Shown: positions 31,446 through 45,414, counted from the first letter of the stretch. The stretch: DNA of 64,000 nucleotides from Tragulus kanchil (GCA_022376925.1 JAIOJX010000004.1:122351123-122415122), one strand, 5' to 3'. Translations and numbers: made by a program. Notes: generated by a model not told the origin, from the sequence alone.

Positions 31446-31652
31446 TCTTAGGGTGCCACTGCCTGGGTTCAAAACATCTGGACAATTTACCTCTGTGTGG
31501 CCCCCTTTCCTCATGCGTACAATGGGGCTGATAATAAAGCCTCTTCAGAGGCTTATGGTGAGATTTACTTGAGACAGCTCAAGTAAAGAGGGTTTTCTAC
31601 AAAGCATGTTAGACCGATGCCTGGCACACATATTCCCTTAATAAATGCAACC
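31446..31652 (+). mobile_element. MIR relic (copy 2)
   Basis: The relic at 30365-30571 repeated by direct duplication 10. Confidence 0.85.
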
Positions 31653-31907
31653 TGCAATTTAATATTCTATTGAAATAAATTTTTGTGATATTAATGCTCA
31701 TCTGTTTTGCTCAAATGAATGCAGATTTTTAATGATCATTCATATAAAAAGAAATGCAAGTTTTCACATTAAAACAACTGTTGGTTTGTTGTCAGCATTT
31801 TCTACATTGGTTTTCTGATTTTTACATTGAAATCCTGGAAAATATCAATATGTTCCAATAAAAGTCAAAAATTCTTTGTACTTGCAACTACATATAAAAA
31901 CTAGAGA

Positions 31908-32239
31908 GGGCTTCCCCTGGTGGTCCAGTGGGTAAGGACACTGCCTTGCAGGGGCCCCGGTTCCATCCCTGGCCTGGGAAGATCCCACGTGCCGTGGAGC
32001 AGCTGGCCCAATGTGTCCAATTACCGAGCCGGAGCTCTGGAGCACATGCGCCCAGAGCCAGCGCTCTGCAACGACAGACGCCACCGCGATGGGAGGCCCA
32101 CAGGAGCCAAAGAACAAAGACGGATGAAAATAGAGAAATGAAAGACCAATAGAAGTGGCCCGCCCGCTCCCCCCCTTCCCCAACCCAACCCCCGCCCAAA
32201 ATAAATAAATAAATAAATCTTAAAAAAAAAAAAAAAAAA
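31908..32239 (+). mobile_element. Long tRNA-derived SINE (degraded copy)
   Basis: Full-length form with an (AAAT)n and poly-A tail, but about 10 bases lost in the head and other small errors compared with 33054-33390. Confidence 0.9.
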
Positions 32240-33053
32240 TTAGAGAAGTTACATAGTCAATTATAGACTGAGGCAAATAATTGTGACCACTGGACTCATT
32301 GGCAGCTTGTTCGTAACTAATATTCAAGTACACAGTTACTTTGATAGTGTCAAATTTCAAAAGGCCATATTTAACCCTTCTATAGATACTATTAAGGCAA
32401 AAAAAAGGACTACTTCCTTAACCAACAGATAGAACAAATGTCACTGACAAGTCAGTCTCAATTATCTTGAAGATAATTTAAGAAAAAGTTAAACACTTTT
32501 TGCCATTTTCCTCTCTCAAGCATGAAAACAGTACAGTCTTTTGAGGAACATTATATAGTAAAAGCTAAGGCCTCCACCACCAACTTAAAATAGATGCCAG
32601 CACAGTTCCAAAAAGGTGGAACAATATACTCAAGTGAAATAACTGACCTTCAGAGCCTTTTAAATTAACCAAGAAAGAATAAAAACAAAAATGCATGCAG
32701 GTGAAGCGATGGAAAGACAGACATGGACAGTGGACATATGGACATTGTGGGGAAAGAACAGTGGGTGGGAGGCATAAAGGAAGTATCATGAAGGACCCTG
32801 TACTTAAAAACATGGCATTTTTAGAAAACAGATCCTCAGGGTGCTCATCTGTTTTGCTCAAATGAATGCAGATTTTTAATGATCATTCATATAAAAGAAA
32901 TGCAAGTTTTCACATTAAAACAACTGTTGGTTTGTTGTCAGCATTTTCTACATTGGTTTTCTGATTTTTACATTGAAATCCTGGAAAATATCAATATGTT
33001 CCAATAAAAGTCAAAAATTCTTTGTACTTGCAACTACATATAAAAACTAGAGA

Positions 33054-33390
33054 GGGCTTCCCCTGGTGGTCCAGTGGGTAAGGACACTGCCTTGCAGTGC
33101 AAGGGGCGCCGGTTGGATCCCTGGCCTGGAAAGATCCCACGTGCCGTGGAGCAGCTGGCCCAATGTGTCCAATTACCGAGCCGGAGCTCTGGAGCACATG
33201 CGCCCAGAGCCAGCGCTCTGCAACGACAGACGCCACCGCGATGGGAGGCCCACAGGAGCCAAAGAACAAAGACGGATGAAAATAGAGAAATGAAAGACCA
33301 ATAGAAGTGGCCCGCCCGCTCCCCTCCTTCCCCAACCCAACCCCCGCCCAAAATAAATAAATAAATAAATCTTAAAAAAAAAAAAAAAAA
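33054..33390 (+). mobile_element. Long tRNA-derived SINE (better copy)
   Basis: tRNA-like head, body, c-rich stretch, (AAAT)n and a 17-base A-run. Flanks aaactagaga and aaattagaga look like an imperfect target-site duplication. Confidence 0.9.
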
Positions 33391-33853
33391 ATTAGAGAAG
33401 TTACATAGTCAATTATAGACTGAGGCAAATAATTGTGACCACTGGACTCATTGGCAGCTTGTTCGTAACTAATATTCAAGTACACAGTTACTTTGATAGT
33501 GTCAAATTTCAAAAGGCCATATTTAACCCTTCTATAGATACTATTAAGGCAAAAAAAAGGACTACTTCCTTAACCAACAGATAGAACAAATGTCACTGAC
33601 AAGTCAGTCTCAATTATCTTGAAGATAATTTAAGAAAAAGTTAAACACTTTTTGCCATTTTCCTCTCTCAAGCATGAAAACAGTACAGTCTTTTGAGGAA
33701 CATTATATAGTAAAAGCTAAGGCCTCCACCACCAACTTAAAATAGATGCCAGCACAGTTCCAAAAAGGTGGAACAATATACTCAAGTGAAATAACTGACC
33801 TTCAGAGCCTTTTAAATTAACCAAGAAAGAATAAAAACAAAAATGCATGCAGG

Positions 33854-34137
33854 TGAAGCGATGGAAAGACAGACATGGACAGTGGACATATGGACATTGT
33901 GGGGAAAGAACAGTGGGTGGGAGGCATAAAGGAAGTATCATGAAGGCCTGTACTATCATATGTGAAGAAAATAGCTATGGTCATTGCTCTGTGAGAAAAG
34001 CAGATCCTTCACGGGTGCTGTATGATGGTCTGGAGGGGTGGGATGGTGGGGATATACATATGACTAACCTGAGAACATACATATCTGTAAACAACAAAAC
34101 TCTGTAAAAGTTAAAAGTAAAATAAAAGCTTTTTTAA
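33854..34137 (+). mobile_element. Retroposed 3' end with A-tail and target-site duplication
   Basis: A 284-base segment ending aaaataaaagcttttttaaa lies between two copies of aaaaatgcatgcagg (33839-33853 and 34138-34152). This is the mark of reverse-transcription-mediated insertion. The parent family is not clear; a related 3' end is at 35189-35303. Confidence 0.75.
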
Positions 34138-34242
34138 AAAAAATGCATGCAGGAACTATTCATAAAGACCATGTTAAATGGGTAAGCTTGGTAAAGGAGC
34201 AATTCAAAAAAAAAATCATGAATTTTTCAGCCTCTTTATAAA

Positions 34243-34456
34243 TGTTGTTGTTCAGTCACTAAGTCATGTCCGACTCCTTGCAACCCCATGGATTCTCTCA
34301 GAATTTGCTCAAAGTCATATCCATTAAATCAGTGATGTTATCTCACCATCTCATTCTCTGCCGCCCCATTCTCCATTTTCCTTCAGTCTTTTCCAGCATC
34401 AAGGTCTTTTCCTAAGAGTCGGCTCTCTGCATCAGGTGGCCAAAGTAATACACTGT
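34243..34456 (-). mobile_element. BovB 3' fragment
   Basis: gttgttcagtcactaagtca, then caaagtcatatccattaaat, ccagcatcaaggtctttt and gcatcaggtggccaaagta follow BovB 3' sequence in reverse orientation. Confidence 0.88.
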
Positions 34457-35188
34457 GAAATAAATCCCATTCTTACACTTTTTCTGCAACTTCCAATTAG
34501 ATTTCAAATACCACATGTGCTAAAGGGGGCACCACAATGTGAGCTCCCATGATCAAGGGCCATGGGGGCCATACATCCTGACCTCAGTGTATCACAACAG
34601 TTGTTGTTGGGCGGGATTATTAAGAAGTATAAATCACTCACCACACGGATCTAACCACAACTTCCAAACAAATTACATTTTCCGACTTGCATTACGGAAA
34701 TATCCAGATTTAGTTTAGCAATAAAACCATGATGAAGAGCCAAGTATCCCAACGCAACAATAAGACAAAGAAACTACAGAGGCAACTGAGCCCTGTTCTA
34801 AAGTATTTAGTAAGTTTTCTCTATTGTTTAGCCTCTGGCTATTATAAATAGTGAAAAGGATCTCCAGATTAAAAAAAACGTTTTACAACTTTCAACTATC
34901 TGGCTGTATGTTTTGTGAGACACTATGCAAAATCTATTCTCATACCCAAGATGTTTAAAGTGTTAATATCCTTTCTTTTATTGTGTTTTGTATTTTAAAA
35001 TCAAACCTTTGGAAATTCTGCCTTCCCAATACCATCCTCGCACAATATTCCTAAATATATCATTCTCTGCTCCTAGGTGGCTGACAAGTTAACTTGGAAA
35101 AAGACAGAAGAAAGGGAAAATAAAAAGCCTACTTATTCTGCTTTTACCCATAAATATTTATAAATCGATAAACCGTTAAGAATTAGAA

Positions 35189-35303
35189 CATCTGGAGGGG
35201 TGGGCAGGGGGGATATACATATGACTAATCTGAGAACATACATATCTGTAAACAACAAAACTCTGTAAAAGTTAAAAGTAAAATAAAATTAAAAAAAAAA
35301 AAG
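35189..35303 (+). mobile_element. Second retroposed 3' end of the same family as 33854-34137
   Basis: gatatacatatgactaatct, ctgtaaacaacaaaactctg and aaagtaaaataaaattaaaa closely match 34045-34130, with a poly-A tail and a short possible target duplication agaaca on each side. Confidence 0.7.
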
Positions 35304-35322
35304 AACAGACTTTAAAGATTCT

Positions 35323-37440
35323 CTAATCCAACTGATTCCTAAGGCAGGATGCCTCTATTTAGAATAACACCAATTATGTGTACACTATATTCTGTCACAA
35401 AGCAGACTGGGAATTTCCCTGCAGATATAATAGAGTCCCTGATAGGAGCCACATCCGAAGAAACTGTATTTGATATTTGCATGTTTAAATGCTCCATTCT
35501 GAAGAAGGTTCATGGAGGTAATAAAAAGATTTGTTATTATGTTCAATATTCTTCATTAAATAGGCATTGCACTTGTGGAAAATAGGGTGGGCACTGAAAA
35601 GACAGTTTCTGTGGTTAATCACATTCTGACCAGAACTCTGGTTGACAACTACAGGTCATTCATTAAAAGCACAATAAAAAGTAATTTTTTTAAAGAAATA
35701 ATTTTACTAAATGCATTTCAGACTAAAACCTTAAAAAATACAAAACAGAGTCAATGCCACATAAATTATCCTCCCTGATGAAAAGGCTGGGATCAGTTGG
35801 GCGGGTTAACCTATTTATTGGAAGAGAAGCATGGAAATAAAGTAGAAAAAAATCTTCCTGGCAATGCAGTTGTCATCCACAAAAGCTGACGGATGATAAA
35901 GGTTGTAGATTCAACTTTTTGGCAAGTCTCCTTATACAAAAGGATAGAAACCCAACTTTGCAAAATTGTGCAAGTCCTTCTTAGAAGTAATGGTTCAGAT
36001 GAACCCACTCATACAATTCTAAATGAAAAAACGAATTCTAATTTTCTAGAACTACCCAACAGTCATAATTAGAAAAAACTCTGTATCTTTTTTTTTTTGA
36101 AAGCAAACAAAAGGCTGAATTCTCATCTGAATCTGGTATTCATCCTCAGCCTCCCCTTCTTCAGGAAAAAATTATGAATGCTAAGGGACTTACAAGAATG
36201 TCTCAGGAGCATAGCTTTTCTAAGACAGAATAATAGAACCTGTTCCAAGACTATGAATGAAGAAATGTTTGACAGAGGGCTATGGTCACATTTTCCATCT
36301 ATACATACGGCCCAACACTTCCCGACACTTCCATTTTCACTCCAAAGAGATTATTATAAATTGTGCCCCAAACTGGAAAAACCTTAACTAATCCAACTGA
36401 TTCCTAAGGCAGGATGCCTCTATTTAGAATAACACCAATTATGTGTACACTATATTCTGTCACAAAGCAGACTGGGAATTTCCCTGCAGATATAATAGAG
36501 TCCCTGATAGGAGCCACATCCGAAGAAACTGTATTTGATATTTGCATGTTTAAATGCTCCATTCTGAAGAAGGTTCATGGAGGTAATAAAAAGATTTGTT
36601 ATTATGTTCAATATTCTTCATTAAATAGGCATTGCACTTGTGGAAAATAGGGTGGGCACTGAAAAGACAGTTTCTGTGGTTAATCACATTCTGACCAGAA
36701 CTCTGGTTGACAACTACAGGTCATTCATTAAAAGCACAATAAAAAGTAATTTTTTTAAAGAAATAATTTTACTAAATGCATTTCAGACTAAAACCTTAAA
36801 AAATACAAAACAGAGTCAATGCCACATAAATTATCCTCCCTGATGAAAAGGCTGGGATCAGTTGGGCGGGTTAACCTATTTATTGGAAGAGAAGCATGGA
36901 AATAAAGTAGAAAAAAATCTTCCTGGCAATGCAGTTGTCATCCACAAAAGCTGACGGATGATAAAGGTTGTAGATTCAACTTTTTGGCAAGTCTCCTTAT
37001 ACAAAAGGATAGAAACCCAACTTTGCAAAATTGTGCAAGTCCTTCTTAGAAGTAATGGTTCAGATGAACCCACTCATACAATTCTAAATGAAAAAACGAA
37101 TTCTAATTTTCTAGAACTACCCAACAGTCATAATTAGAAAAAACTCTGTATCTTTTTTTTTTTGAAAGCAAACAAAAGGCTGAATTCTCATCTGAATCTG
37201 GTATTCATCCTCAGCCTCCCCTTCTTCAGGAAAAAATTATGAATGCTAAGGGACTTACAAGAATGTCTCAGGAGCATAGCTTTTCTAAGACAGAATAATA
37301 GAACCTGTTCCAAGACTATGAATGAAGAAATGTTTGACAGAGGGCTATGGTCACATTTTCCATCTATACATACGGCCCAACACTTCCCGACACTTCCATT
37401 TTCACTCCAAAGAGATTATTATAAATTGTGCCCCAAACTG
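35323..37440. repeat. Direct duplication 12 (junction about 36388)
   Basis: 35323-36387 recurs from 36388 at an offset of 1065. Intronic and without genes. Confidence 0.95.
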
Positions 37441-37540
37441 GCTTTTCATTCACCGAACCAAATCCAGCTCAGTCCAGAATAGCAACTGTATCACTCCTGA
37501 CATGGTTTCTATTTCAAAATACTCACTAAGACACGAAAAA

Positions 37541-39800
37541 TGACATCAACGGGAAAACTAAAATTCCATTTACAACTAATGTCCTAGGATATATATGTGA
37601 GTACATAACAGAGATTTAGTGAAAATTATACATAATTTCTTCTGTCTGAATAATTTTGATGATGTTGTTGAATGACTCTTGAAATGCAATGGCTAGTGAG
37701 CAATTATTAGCAGGATACTGAAGAATCTGAACATGAACTGACAAGAGGGCTTCTATTTACTTCTACTCTGCCATGTTTACATGAACCTCATTGAAGAATA
37801 TCAGTTTAAAGAGTTTATAATAATACAGTAGACCTAGAAGCCAAACATCACTCTGATGGTCAGAGGCATTGGTTTCCATCAATAACGATAGTTTCTCCCC
37901 TTGACCACTGGAATGCCTGTGATCATCATTTCCAAGGAATAAGTCCTAGAATGGTATGGTTGGCCTTTATAGACCGTTTAAATCACAGCCTTTAACATCG
38001 TCTTCTGTTCTCTTCACCACATCAATATGCTGTGGATAGTACACAGCCAAAGGCAGTCTGATCAACAGCCAGAGTCTGGGAGGATGATGGGCCCTTTCTA
38101 GGCACACAGCAGAAACCTTTGATCGGAAAGATTACTGGCAATTTTAGACCACAGGTTGACTAGAGATGTAAGCAAATGCACACACACTGGTTTCCCTCTC
38201 TTCTACCAAAAGTTTCGTTCACTCGACTAATTACACAAACAATTCCCATCACCCATCCTGCTGTCATCATGTTTTATAAGAAGGCAGGTTCCATGTGAAG
38301 TACAGAGAAACACAGCATATTCTTTCAGAAAACCAGAAGCACTTGTTAATTCATCACCAAACAGCGCCAGCTGAAACTCTGATACAAGGATTGAAGCTTT
38401 CACTGTTCTTCATCATTTCGACTGGTGACTGAACTGGAAACACAACAGGGTTATAAGTGTCTTCAATTCAGACTATCTTAACACCTATGAACTGAGTTCT
38501 CTTTGAATGTAACTCCACCTAGGTCAGGAATTTTGATGTTGTATCGCTGATGTATTCTCAGGACCTACAACAGTGCCTGGCACCAAGTACTATATAATTA
38601 TTCATACAGTAAGATGGTCACAGACATGAATAATTATGGCTAATAAGAAAGCAAAGCAAAGCTGACAAAAATTTGACATCAACGGAAAACTAAAATTCCA
38701 TTTACAACTAATGTCCTAGGATATATATGTGAGTACATAACAGAGATTTAGTGAAAATTATACATAATTTCTTCTGTCTGAATAATTTTGATGATGTTGT
38801 TGAATGACTCTTGAAATGCAATGGCTAGTGAGCAATTATTAGCAGGATACTGAAGAATCTGAACATGAACTGACAAGAGGGCTTCTATTTACTTCTACTC
38901 TGCCATGTTTACATGAACCTCATTGAAGAATATCAGTTTAAAGAGTTTATAATAATACAGTAGACCTAGAAGCCAAACATCACTCTGATGGTCAGAGGCA
39001 TTGGTTTCCATCAATAACGATAGTTTCTCCCCTTGACCACTGGAATGCCTGTGATCATCATTTCCAAGGAATAAGTCCTAGAATGGTATGGTTGGCCTTT
39101 ATAGACCGTTTAAATCACAGCCTTTAACATCGTCTTCTGTTCTCTTCACCACATCAATATGCTGTGGATAGTACACAGCCAAAGGCAGTCTGATCAACAG
39201 CCAGAGTCTGGGAGGATGATGGGCCCTTTCTAGGCACACAGCAGAAACCTTTGATCGGAAAGATTACTGGCAATTTTAGACCACAGGTTGACTAGAGATG
39301 TAAGCAAATGCACACACACTGGTTTCCCTCTCTTCTACCAAAAGTTTCGTTCACTCGACTAATTACACAAACAATTCCCATCACCCATCCTGCTGTCATC
39401 ATGTTTTATAAGAAGGCAGGTTCCATGTGAAGTACAGAGAAACACAGCATATTCTTTCAGAAAACCAGAAGCACTTGTTAATTCATCACCAAACAGCGCC
39501 AGCTGAAACTCTGATACAAGGATTGAAGCTTTCACTGTTCTTCATCATTTCGACTGGTGACTGAACTGGAAACACAACAGGGTTATAAGTGTCTTCAATT
39601 CAGACTATCTTAACACCTATGAACTGAGTTCTCTTTGAATGTAACTCCACCTAGGTCAGGAATTTTGATGTTGTATCGCTGATGTATTCTCAGGACCTAC
39701 AACAGTGCCTGGCACCAAGTACTATATAATTATTCATACAGTAAGATGGTCACAGACATGAATAATTATGGCTAATAAGAAAGCAAAGCAAAGCTGGCAA
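37541..39800. repeat. Direct duplication 13 (junction about 38674)
   Basis: 37541-38673 recurs from 38674 at an offset of 1133. It contains an L2-like relic. Confidence 0.95.
38500..38600 (+). mobile_element. L2-like relic (copy 1)
   Basis: gtaactccacctaggtcagg, ctgatgtattctcagga and caacagtgcctggcaccaag follow the L2 3' end in order. A second copy lies at about 39632-39732. Confidence 0.7.
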
Positions 39801-40034
39801 GAAACTCACAAATAATATCTATTTCTTTACTCAGAAGTCACACTAGATCTTTTATCTGACCTAATCTATATCCTCTTTAGAAGCACATACCTTTATCAGT
39901 TAACAAGTCTGCATGCCCTAGCTCTTCCTAGACCCCCCAAAATATAACAAATCCAAGATGGCTGAATTCTGTTTATTTGGATTACATTTAATCCATGAGA
40001 AACAGGAAAATCCAGTTAGGTTAATAAAATATGT

Positions 40035-42268
40035 CCTCTTCAAGTATCTTCAGAGAATAGATTTCCTAGCAAAAATAACATACATTTAAATTTACAGCCA
40101 TGTCACACAAGACTGTAAAACACTATTAAACTGCAAATACCATTGGCAGCTAGATATGTTTAGACAGAGGATGAGAAAAATAACTAAATATTTATTTTTT
40201 AAAATCTGCAAAAAAAGTGTAATGTTATGAATAGCATAAAAAGTTTAAAATATTCCCTGGACAGTTATCTACTCTCACCCTGTGCCTTCCTACCTTCCTC
40301 CTGCTCCATTCTCCTTAGCACACTAGTACATTAAATGGAATTCATTCACTGGTTCATTTGTTGATCAATCTGTCCTTTTTCTTTCTATAAACTTTTGAGG
40401 GGGGAACTGAGCTTATACATTCTTGTATTTCCAGTACCTAGAAATAAATTATATCAACAAATTATTAAGAGAAAGACAGACTTAAATAACTAACAGGAAA
40501 ACAATATATAACATCAAAGAAGTTGAAAGGGAGTTTCATAAATTTAAAAGCAGTAATGCTTTATACAAAGAAAATCAAGCAGTGATAAACTGCAATAAGA
40601 AAAAAATACATGTTTTTCTAAGGATTATTCATTGGAAACAGTATCTCAGCTATATAATGAAAAGCCTATCATATTGATCCAAAGATTGGGAAACAGAGAA
40701 ATAAAATGTCTGTGTTCTTGTATCATGAGATTTTTATAAATTCTTTCAGAGATAAAATAAATATTTCAGAGATAAATAAAATGCTTTCTGAGATCAAGCA
40801 TAAATTAGGTGTTTTGGGTGCCCAGGAAGCAACAATATCCTGGCCAGTAAAGATGGCTAAGTCAGTGCACTTCCAGGACGTTCTGAAATAAGCTCTTGTC
40901 ATGAAATGTCATGTGTTTCATTACATAATCTTCTCTCTCCCTGAGCATGTTATGACTATGGCCAAAGTAAAGGAAAACAGGAGTGTCTCTAAATCAATCA
41001 CGGACCATGAAGCCAGACAGACTGTATGGCAGATGCAATTTTTCTTGGCACCACTTGGGCATAACTAATTGATGACAATCGTATGTCCATGCTGGAGCAT
41101 TTCCACGGAGAAAGTGTGCGAATATGTCACCACATCTGGCTGCGAGGCATGCCTCTTCAAGTATCTTCAGAGAATAGATTTCCTAGCAAAATAACATACA
41201 TTTAAATTTACAGCCATGTCACACAAGACTGTAAACACTATTAAACTGCAAATACCATTGGCAGCTAGATATGTTTAGACAGAGGATGAGAAAAATAACT
41301 AAATATTTATTTTTAAAATCTGCAACAAAAGTGTAATGTTATGAATAGCATAAAAAGTTTAAAATATTCCCTGGACAGTTATCTACTCTCACCCTGTGCC
41401 TTCCTACCTTCCTCCTGCTCCATTCTCCTTAGCACACTAGTACATTAAATGGAATTCATTCACTGGTTCATTTGTTGATCAATCTGTCCTTTTTCTTTCT
41501 ATAAACTTTTGAGGGGGGAACTGAGCTTATACATTCTTGTATTTCCAGTACCTAGAAATAAATTATATCAACAAATTATTAAGAGAAAGACAGACTTAAA
41601 TAACTAACAGGAAAACAATATATAACATCAAAGAAGTTGAAAGGGAGTTTCATAAATTTAAAAGCAGTAATGCTTTATACAAAGAAAATCAAGCAGTGAT
41701 AAACTGCAATAAGAAAAAAATACATGTTTTTCTAAGGATTATTCATTGGAAACAGTATCTCAGCTATATAATGAAAAGCCTATCATATTGATCCAAAGAT
41801 TGGGAAACAGAGAAATAAAATGTCTGTGTTCTTGTATCATGAGATTTTTATAAATTCTTTCAGAGATAAAATAAATATTTCAGAGATAAATAAAATGCTT
41901 TCTGAGATCAAGCATAAATTAGGTGTTTTGGGTGCCCAGGAAGCAACAATATCCTGGCCAGTAAAGATGGCTAAGTCAGTGCACTTCCAGGACGTTCTGA
42001 AATAAGCTCTTGTCATGAAATGTCATGTGTTTCATTACATAATCTTCTCTCTCCCTGAGCATGTTATGACTATGGCCAAAGTAAAGGAAAACAGGAGTGT
42101 CTCTAAATCAATCACGGACCATGAAGCCAGACAGACTGTATGGCAGATGCAATTTTTCTTGGCACCACTTGGGCATAACTAATTGATGACAATCGTATGT
42201 CCATGCTGGAGCATTTCCACGGAGAAAGTGTGCGAATATGTCACCACATCTGGCTGCGAGGCATGCTG
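40035..42268. repeat. Direct duplication 14 (junction about 41152)
   Basis: 40035-41151 recurs from 41152 at an offset of 1117. Small indels in homopolymers separate the copies (for example gcaaaaaaagtg versus gcaacaaaagtg). Confidence 0.95.
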
Positions 42269-42975
42269 GGGTCCTGAGGCCCAAAGATCTACTAACAGCA
42301 GAGGCCCAGCAGCTGTGCTCAATGAACACCGTGGGAGCTCCACAGAGTGATGAAAGGACCAAATTACCGCCGACTGTAAATACAGATTTATTTCATTAAA
42401 ATACGAGGTAACTGCTGCCGCCATCTCTTGTTCAAACAGATATTTGCCTCTTAAGAAAAACCTAGCATCTATGTATATACATATTCCTAATTTCACAAAG
42501 AAAATCTGCATTTCTCCTACAGAAAGAGGATGACACACATAAAGCAGAATCAACAAAGTTGCTAAGAGTTCCTTTAAAATTAAAAAATACACCTCCCACA
42601 GAAGCTGGAAAGGAAAAATAGAACAATCTACTGCCATCATGTTAGCAAGAACAGTTCTCCTCCATTTAATTCAAATGTGAAATTTACATAACTTACTATA
42701 AAGCCCGTGTTGATGATTCAATATGCTGAGTTAAAAAAACCTTGAATATATTAATATATACTTTCACCTTTAATATGAAGTGATCAGTATAAATAGCTAA
42801 CTCTTCGTAACTCACAAGTAGAAATTAGGCTGACAAATAATTGCATTCCAATCCTACATGATAAATTATTAACAGTTATTATTAACAAATTATGTGAAAA
42901 ATCAATCATAATTATATGAAACAATTAAAAGCCCTCATGGAAAGCCTGATGGTTTGGTTACAAAAGTACTTCTTT

Positions 42976-43079
42976 TGGGGCAGGCTGCCATCACGTGCCT
43001 CGCAGGATTAGTTCCCCAAATCCGGGCACCCTGTACTGGAAGTGCAGAGCTCTAACCACTGGGCAACCAGGGAAGTCCC
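42976..43079 (-). mobile_element. tRNA-derived SINE fragment (copy 1)
   Basis: Reversed head gggcaaccagggaagtccc at the right end and a diverged body to the left. Confidence 0.8.
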
Positions 43080-44073
43080 GAAATTACTACAATAAAAACA
43101 AACTATGACTGAGAAACTATTCATATATGTTTAATTAAATATATGCCAGAAATCTTAAGTCAAATAAGTACTTTTCCAATGCAGTGTGACAGAAATCCTC
43201 CTAGAACAGCAGTTTAAATTATGTCTTCATGGATAAAATTCAAATTTTGATTAGGTCTGAAGCTAAAATTTCCTTTGCCTTATCCCTTTTCTTTTCTGAT
43301 GATTTTTCCCATCTCTCTTAATTTCCTTCCCTTTCACATCCTGCCTTTCGTCAAGATTCCTATCCTCGCACCCACAGCCTCGACTGACCACAACCTGGGC
43401 TGACCAGTGGGTGATGAGAGAGGCTGTGTCAAATTAATCATTCCATTCCCTAAGGATAACTAAGACATGAAAGCCATCTTTCTCTGTTTTATTATGATTG
43501 CCACTCATCTCTCAAACATTTATGTGGTGATAAAAGGCATTACTAATATAATACATGAGACTTTTTCACATGTGGATCAAATAAAAAGAAACAATTTCTT
43601 TTCAGGAGATTCTGTAAGCATCCTTTTCACTGGATTGTAAAGCAGAATCAACAAAGTTGCTAAGAGTTCCTTTAAAATTAAAAAATACACCTCCCACAGA
43701 AGCTGGAAAGGAAAAATAGAACAATCTACTGCCATCATGTTAGCAAGAACAGTTCTCCTCCATTTAATTCAAATGTGAAATTTACATAACTTACTATAAA
43801 GCCCGTGTTGATGATTCAATATGCTGAGTTAAAAAAACCTTGAATATATTAATATATACTTTCACCTTTAATATGAAGTGATCAGTATAAATAGCTAACT
43901 CTTCGTAACTCACAAGTAGAAATTAGGCTGACAAATAATTGCATTCCAATCCTACATGATAAATTATTAACAGTTATTATTAACAAATTATGTGAAAAAT
44001 CAATCATAATTATATGAAACAATTAAAAGCCCTCATGGAAAGCCTGATGGTTTGGTTACAAAAGTACTTCTTT

Positions 44074-44177
44074 TGGGGCAGGCTGCCATCACGTGCCTCG
44101 CAGGATTAGTTCCCCAAATCCGGGCACCCTGTACTGGAAGTGCAGAGCTCTAACCACTGGGCAACCAGGGAAGTCCC
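44074..44177 (-). mobile_element. tRNA-derived SINE fragment (copy 2)
   Basis: The fragment at 42976-43079 repeated by direct duplication 15. Confidence 0.8.
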
Positions 44178-45274
44178 GAAATTACTACAATAAAAACAAA
44201 CTATGACTGAGAAACTATTCATATATGTTTAATTAAATATATGCCAGAAATCTTAAGTCAAATAAGTACTTTTCCAATGCAGTGTGACAGAAATCCTCCT
44301 AGAACAGCAGTTTAAATTATGTCTTCATGGATAAAATTCAAATTTTGATTAGGTCTGAAGCTAAAATTTCCTTTGCCTTATCCCTTTTCTTTTCTGATGA
44401 TTTTTCCCATCTCTCTTAATTTCCTTCCCTTTCACATCCTGCCTTTCGTCAAGATTCCTATCCTCGCACCCACAGCCTCGACTGACCACAACCTGGGCTG
44501 ACCAGTGGGTGATGAGAGAGGCTGTGTCAAATTAATCATTCCATTCCCTAAGGATAACTAAGACATGAAAGCCATCTTTCTCTGTTTTATTATGATTGCC
44601 ACTCATCTCTCAAACATTTATGTGGTGATAAAAGGCATTACTAATATAATACATGAGACTTTTTCACATGTGGATCAAATAAAAAGAAACAATTTCTTTT
44701 CAGGAAAATCATAAAAGATTCTGTAAGCATCCTTTTCACTTGTAGATCTGCAAATACTTTAAGTGGCAAAGACTACAACTAAAAGGAAAGCAGTGTTTAA
44801 TGCCCTCTGTGAAAACAGGAATATGTTAATAAAACGAGAACTCTTACGTGAAAATTAGAAAACAACGACAATGCCTTTTCTCATTTTCTATCTTCAATTC
44901 ACCTTAGATTTTACTAAACATGGAGACCATCTACATCACAAATTGCTGGTCCTGTCATAAGACAGTGTTTCGATTCTGGCATTTAAAAAGCACAGACTCG
45001 CTCTAGATCACAGGAAGGTGGAGAGTAAGAAAAAGACTTGAGAGAAGCAGGGGATAAAAGGTGGGAAGAAAGGAAGATACAAAACACAGCAGACAGTAAA
45101 ACATTTTAGATAACCGTTTGATTTTACCACCTAAGTCTCTTCTACCACTATGAACAGCTGCAACATTCAACTTGAAGATTAGGATTCTGCATCCAGTCCG
45201 TACATCGCTGGACTAACTTTAAGCATACCGTTTCACCTATTTTCTTGTCAACTGCCTGCAGACAAAAATACAAG

Positions 45275-45275
<1 letters not shown>

Positions 45276-45308
<33 letters not shown>

Positions 45309-45321
45309 ACATATAATATAT

Positions 45322-45360
<39 letters not shown>

Positions 45361-45363
45361 CAT

Positions 45364-45413
<50 letters not shown>
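45276..45413. repeat. (TA)n microsatellite (copy 1)
   Basis: About 138 bases of ta repeats interrupted by ataacatataatatataaaa and similar units. Reading frames across it give only alternating Tyr-Ile and are not genes. Confidence 0.95.

Positions 45414-45414
<1 letters not shown>

Larger units (their letters stand above)
29773..31939. repeat. Direct duplication 10 (junction about 30854)
   Basis: 29773-30853 recurs from 30854 at an offset of 1081. The first copy stops 17 bases into a SINE head. 28683, 29773 and 30854 are three starts of the same stretch because of overlap with duplication 9. Confidence 0.95.
31694..33950. repeat. Direct duplication 11 (junction about 32842)
   Basis: About 31695-32841 recurs from 32842 at an offset of about 1147. 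The first copy is degraded in its SINE (gcaggggccccggttcc versus gcagtgcaaggggcgccgg) and in its final 45 bases. The opening is also present at 30613. Confidence 0.94.
42541..44735. repeat. Direct duplication 15 (junction about 43639)
   Basis: 42541-43638 recurs from 43639 at an offset of 1098. The first copy lacks about 12 bases (aaaatcataaaa) 40 bases from its end. Confidence 0.95.

Noticed and set aside
34029..35303. Similarity between 34029-34130 and 35189-35290 at a 1.16-kb offset, like another duplication junction
   Set aside because: Only about 100 bases match and both end in A-rich tails; the sequence then diverges. Two insertions of one repeat family explain it better than a 23rd junction.
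40706..42005. Repeated 61-codon plus-strand frame at 40706 and 41820
   Set aside because: The repetition comes from duplication 14, not from conservation; no recognised protein similarity.
42179..42640. Minus-strand frame of 153 codons
   Set aside because: It resembles no family I know, overlaps other open frames, has no splice or promoter context and lies in an intron; probably chance.
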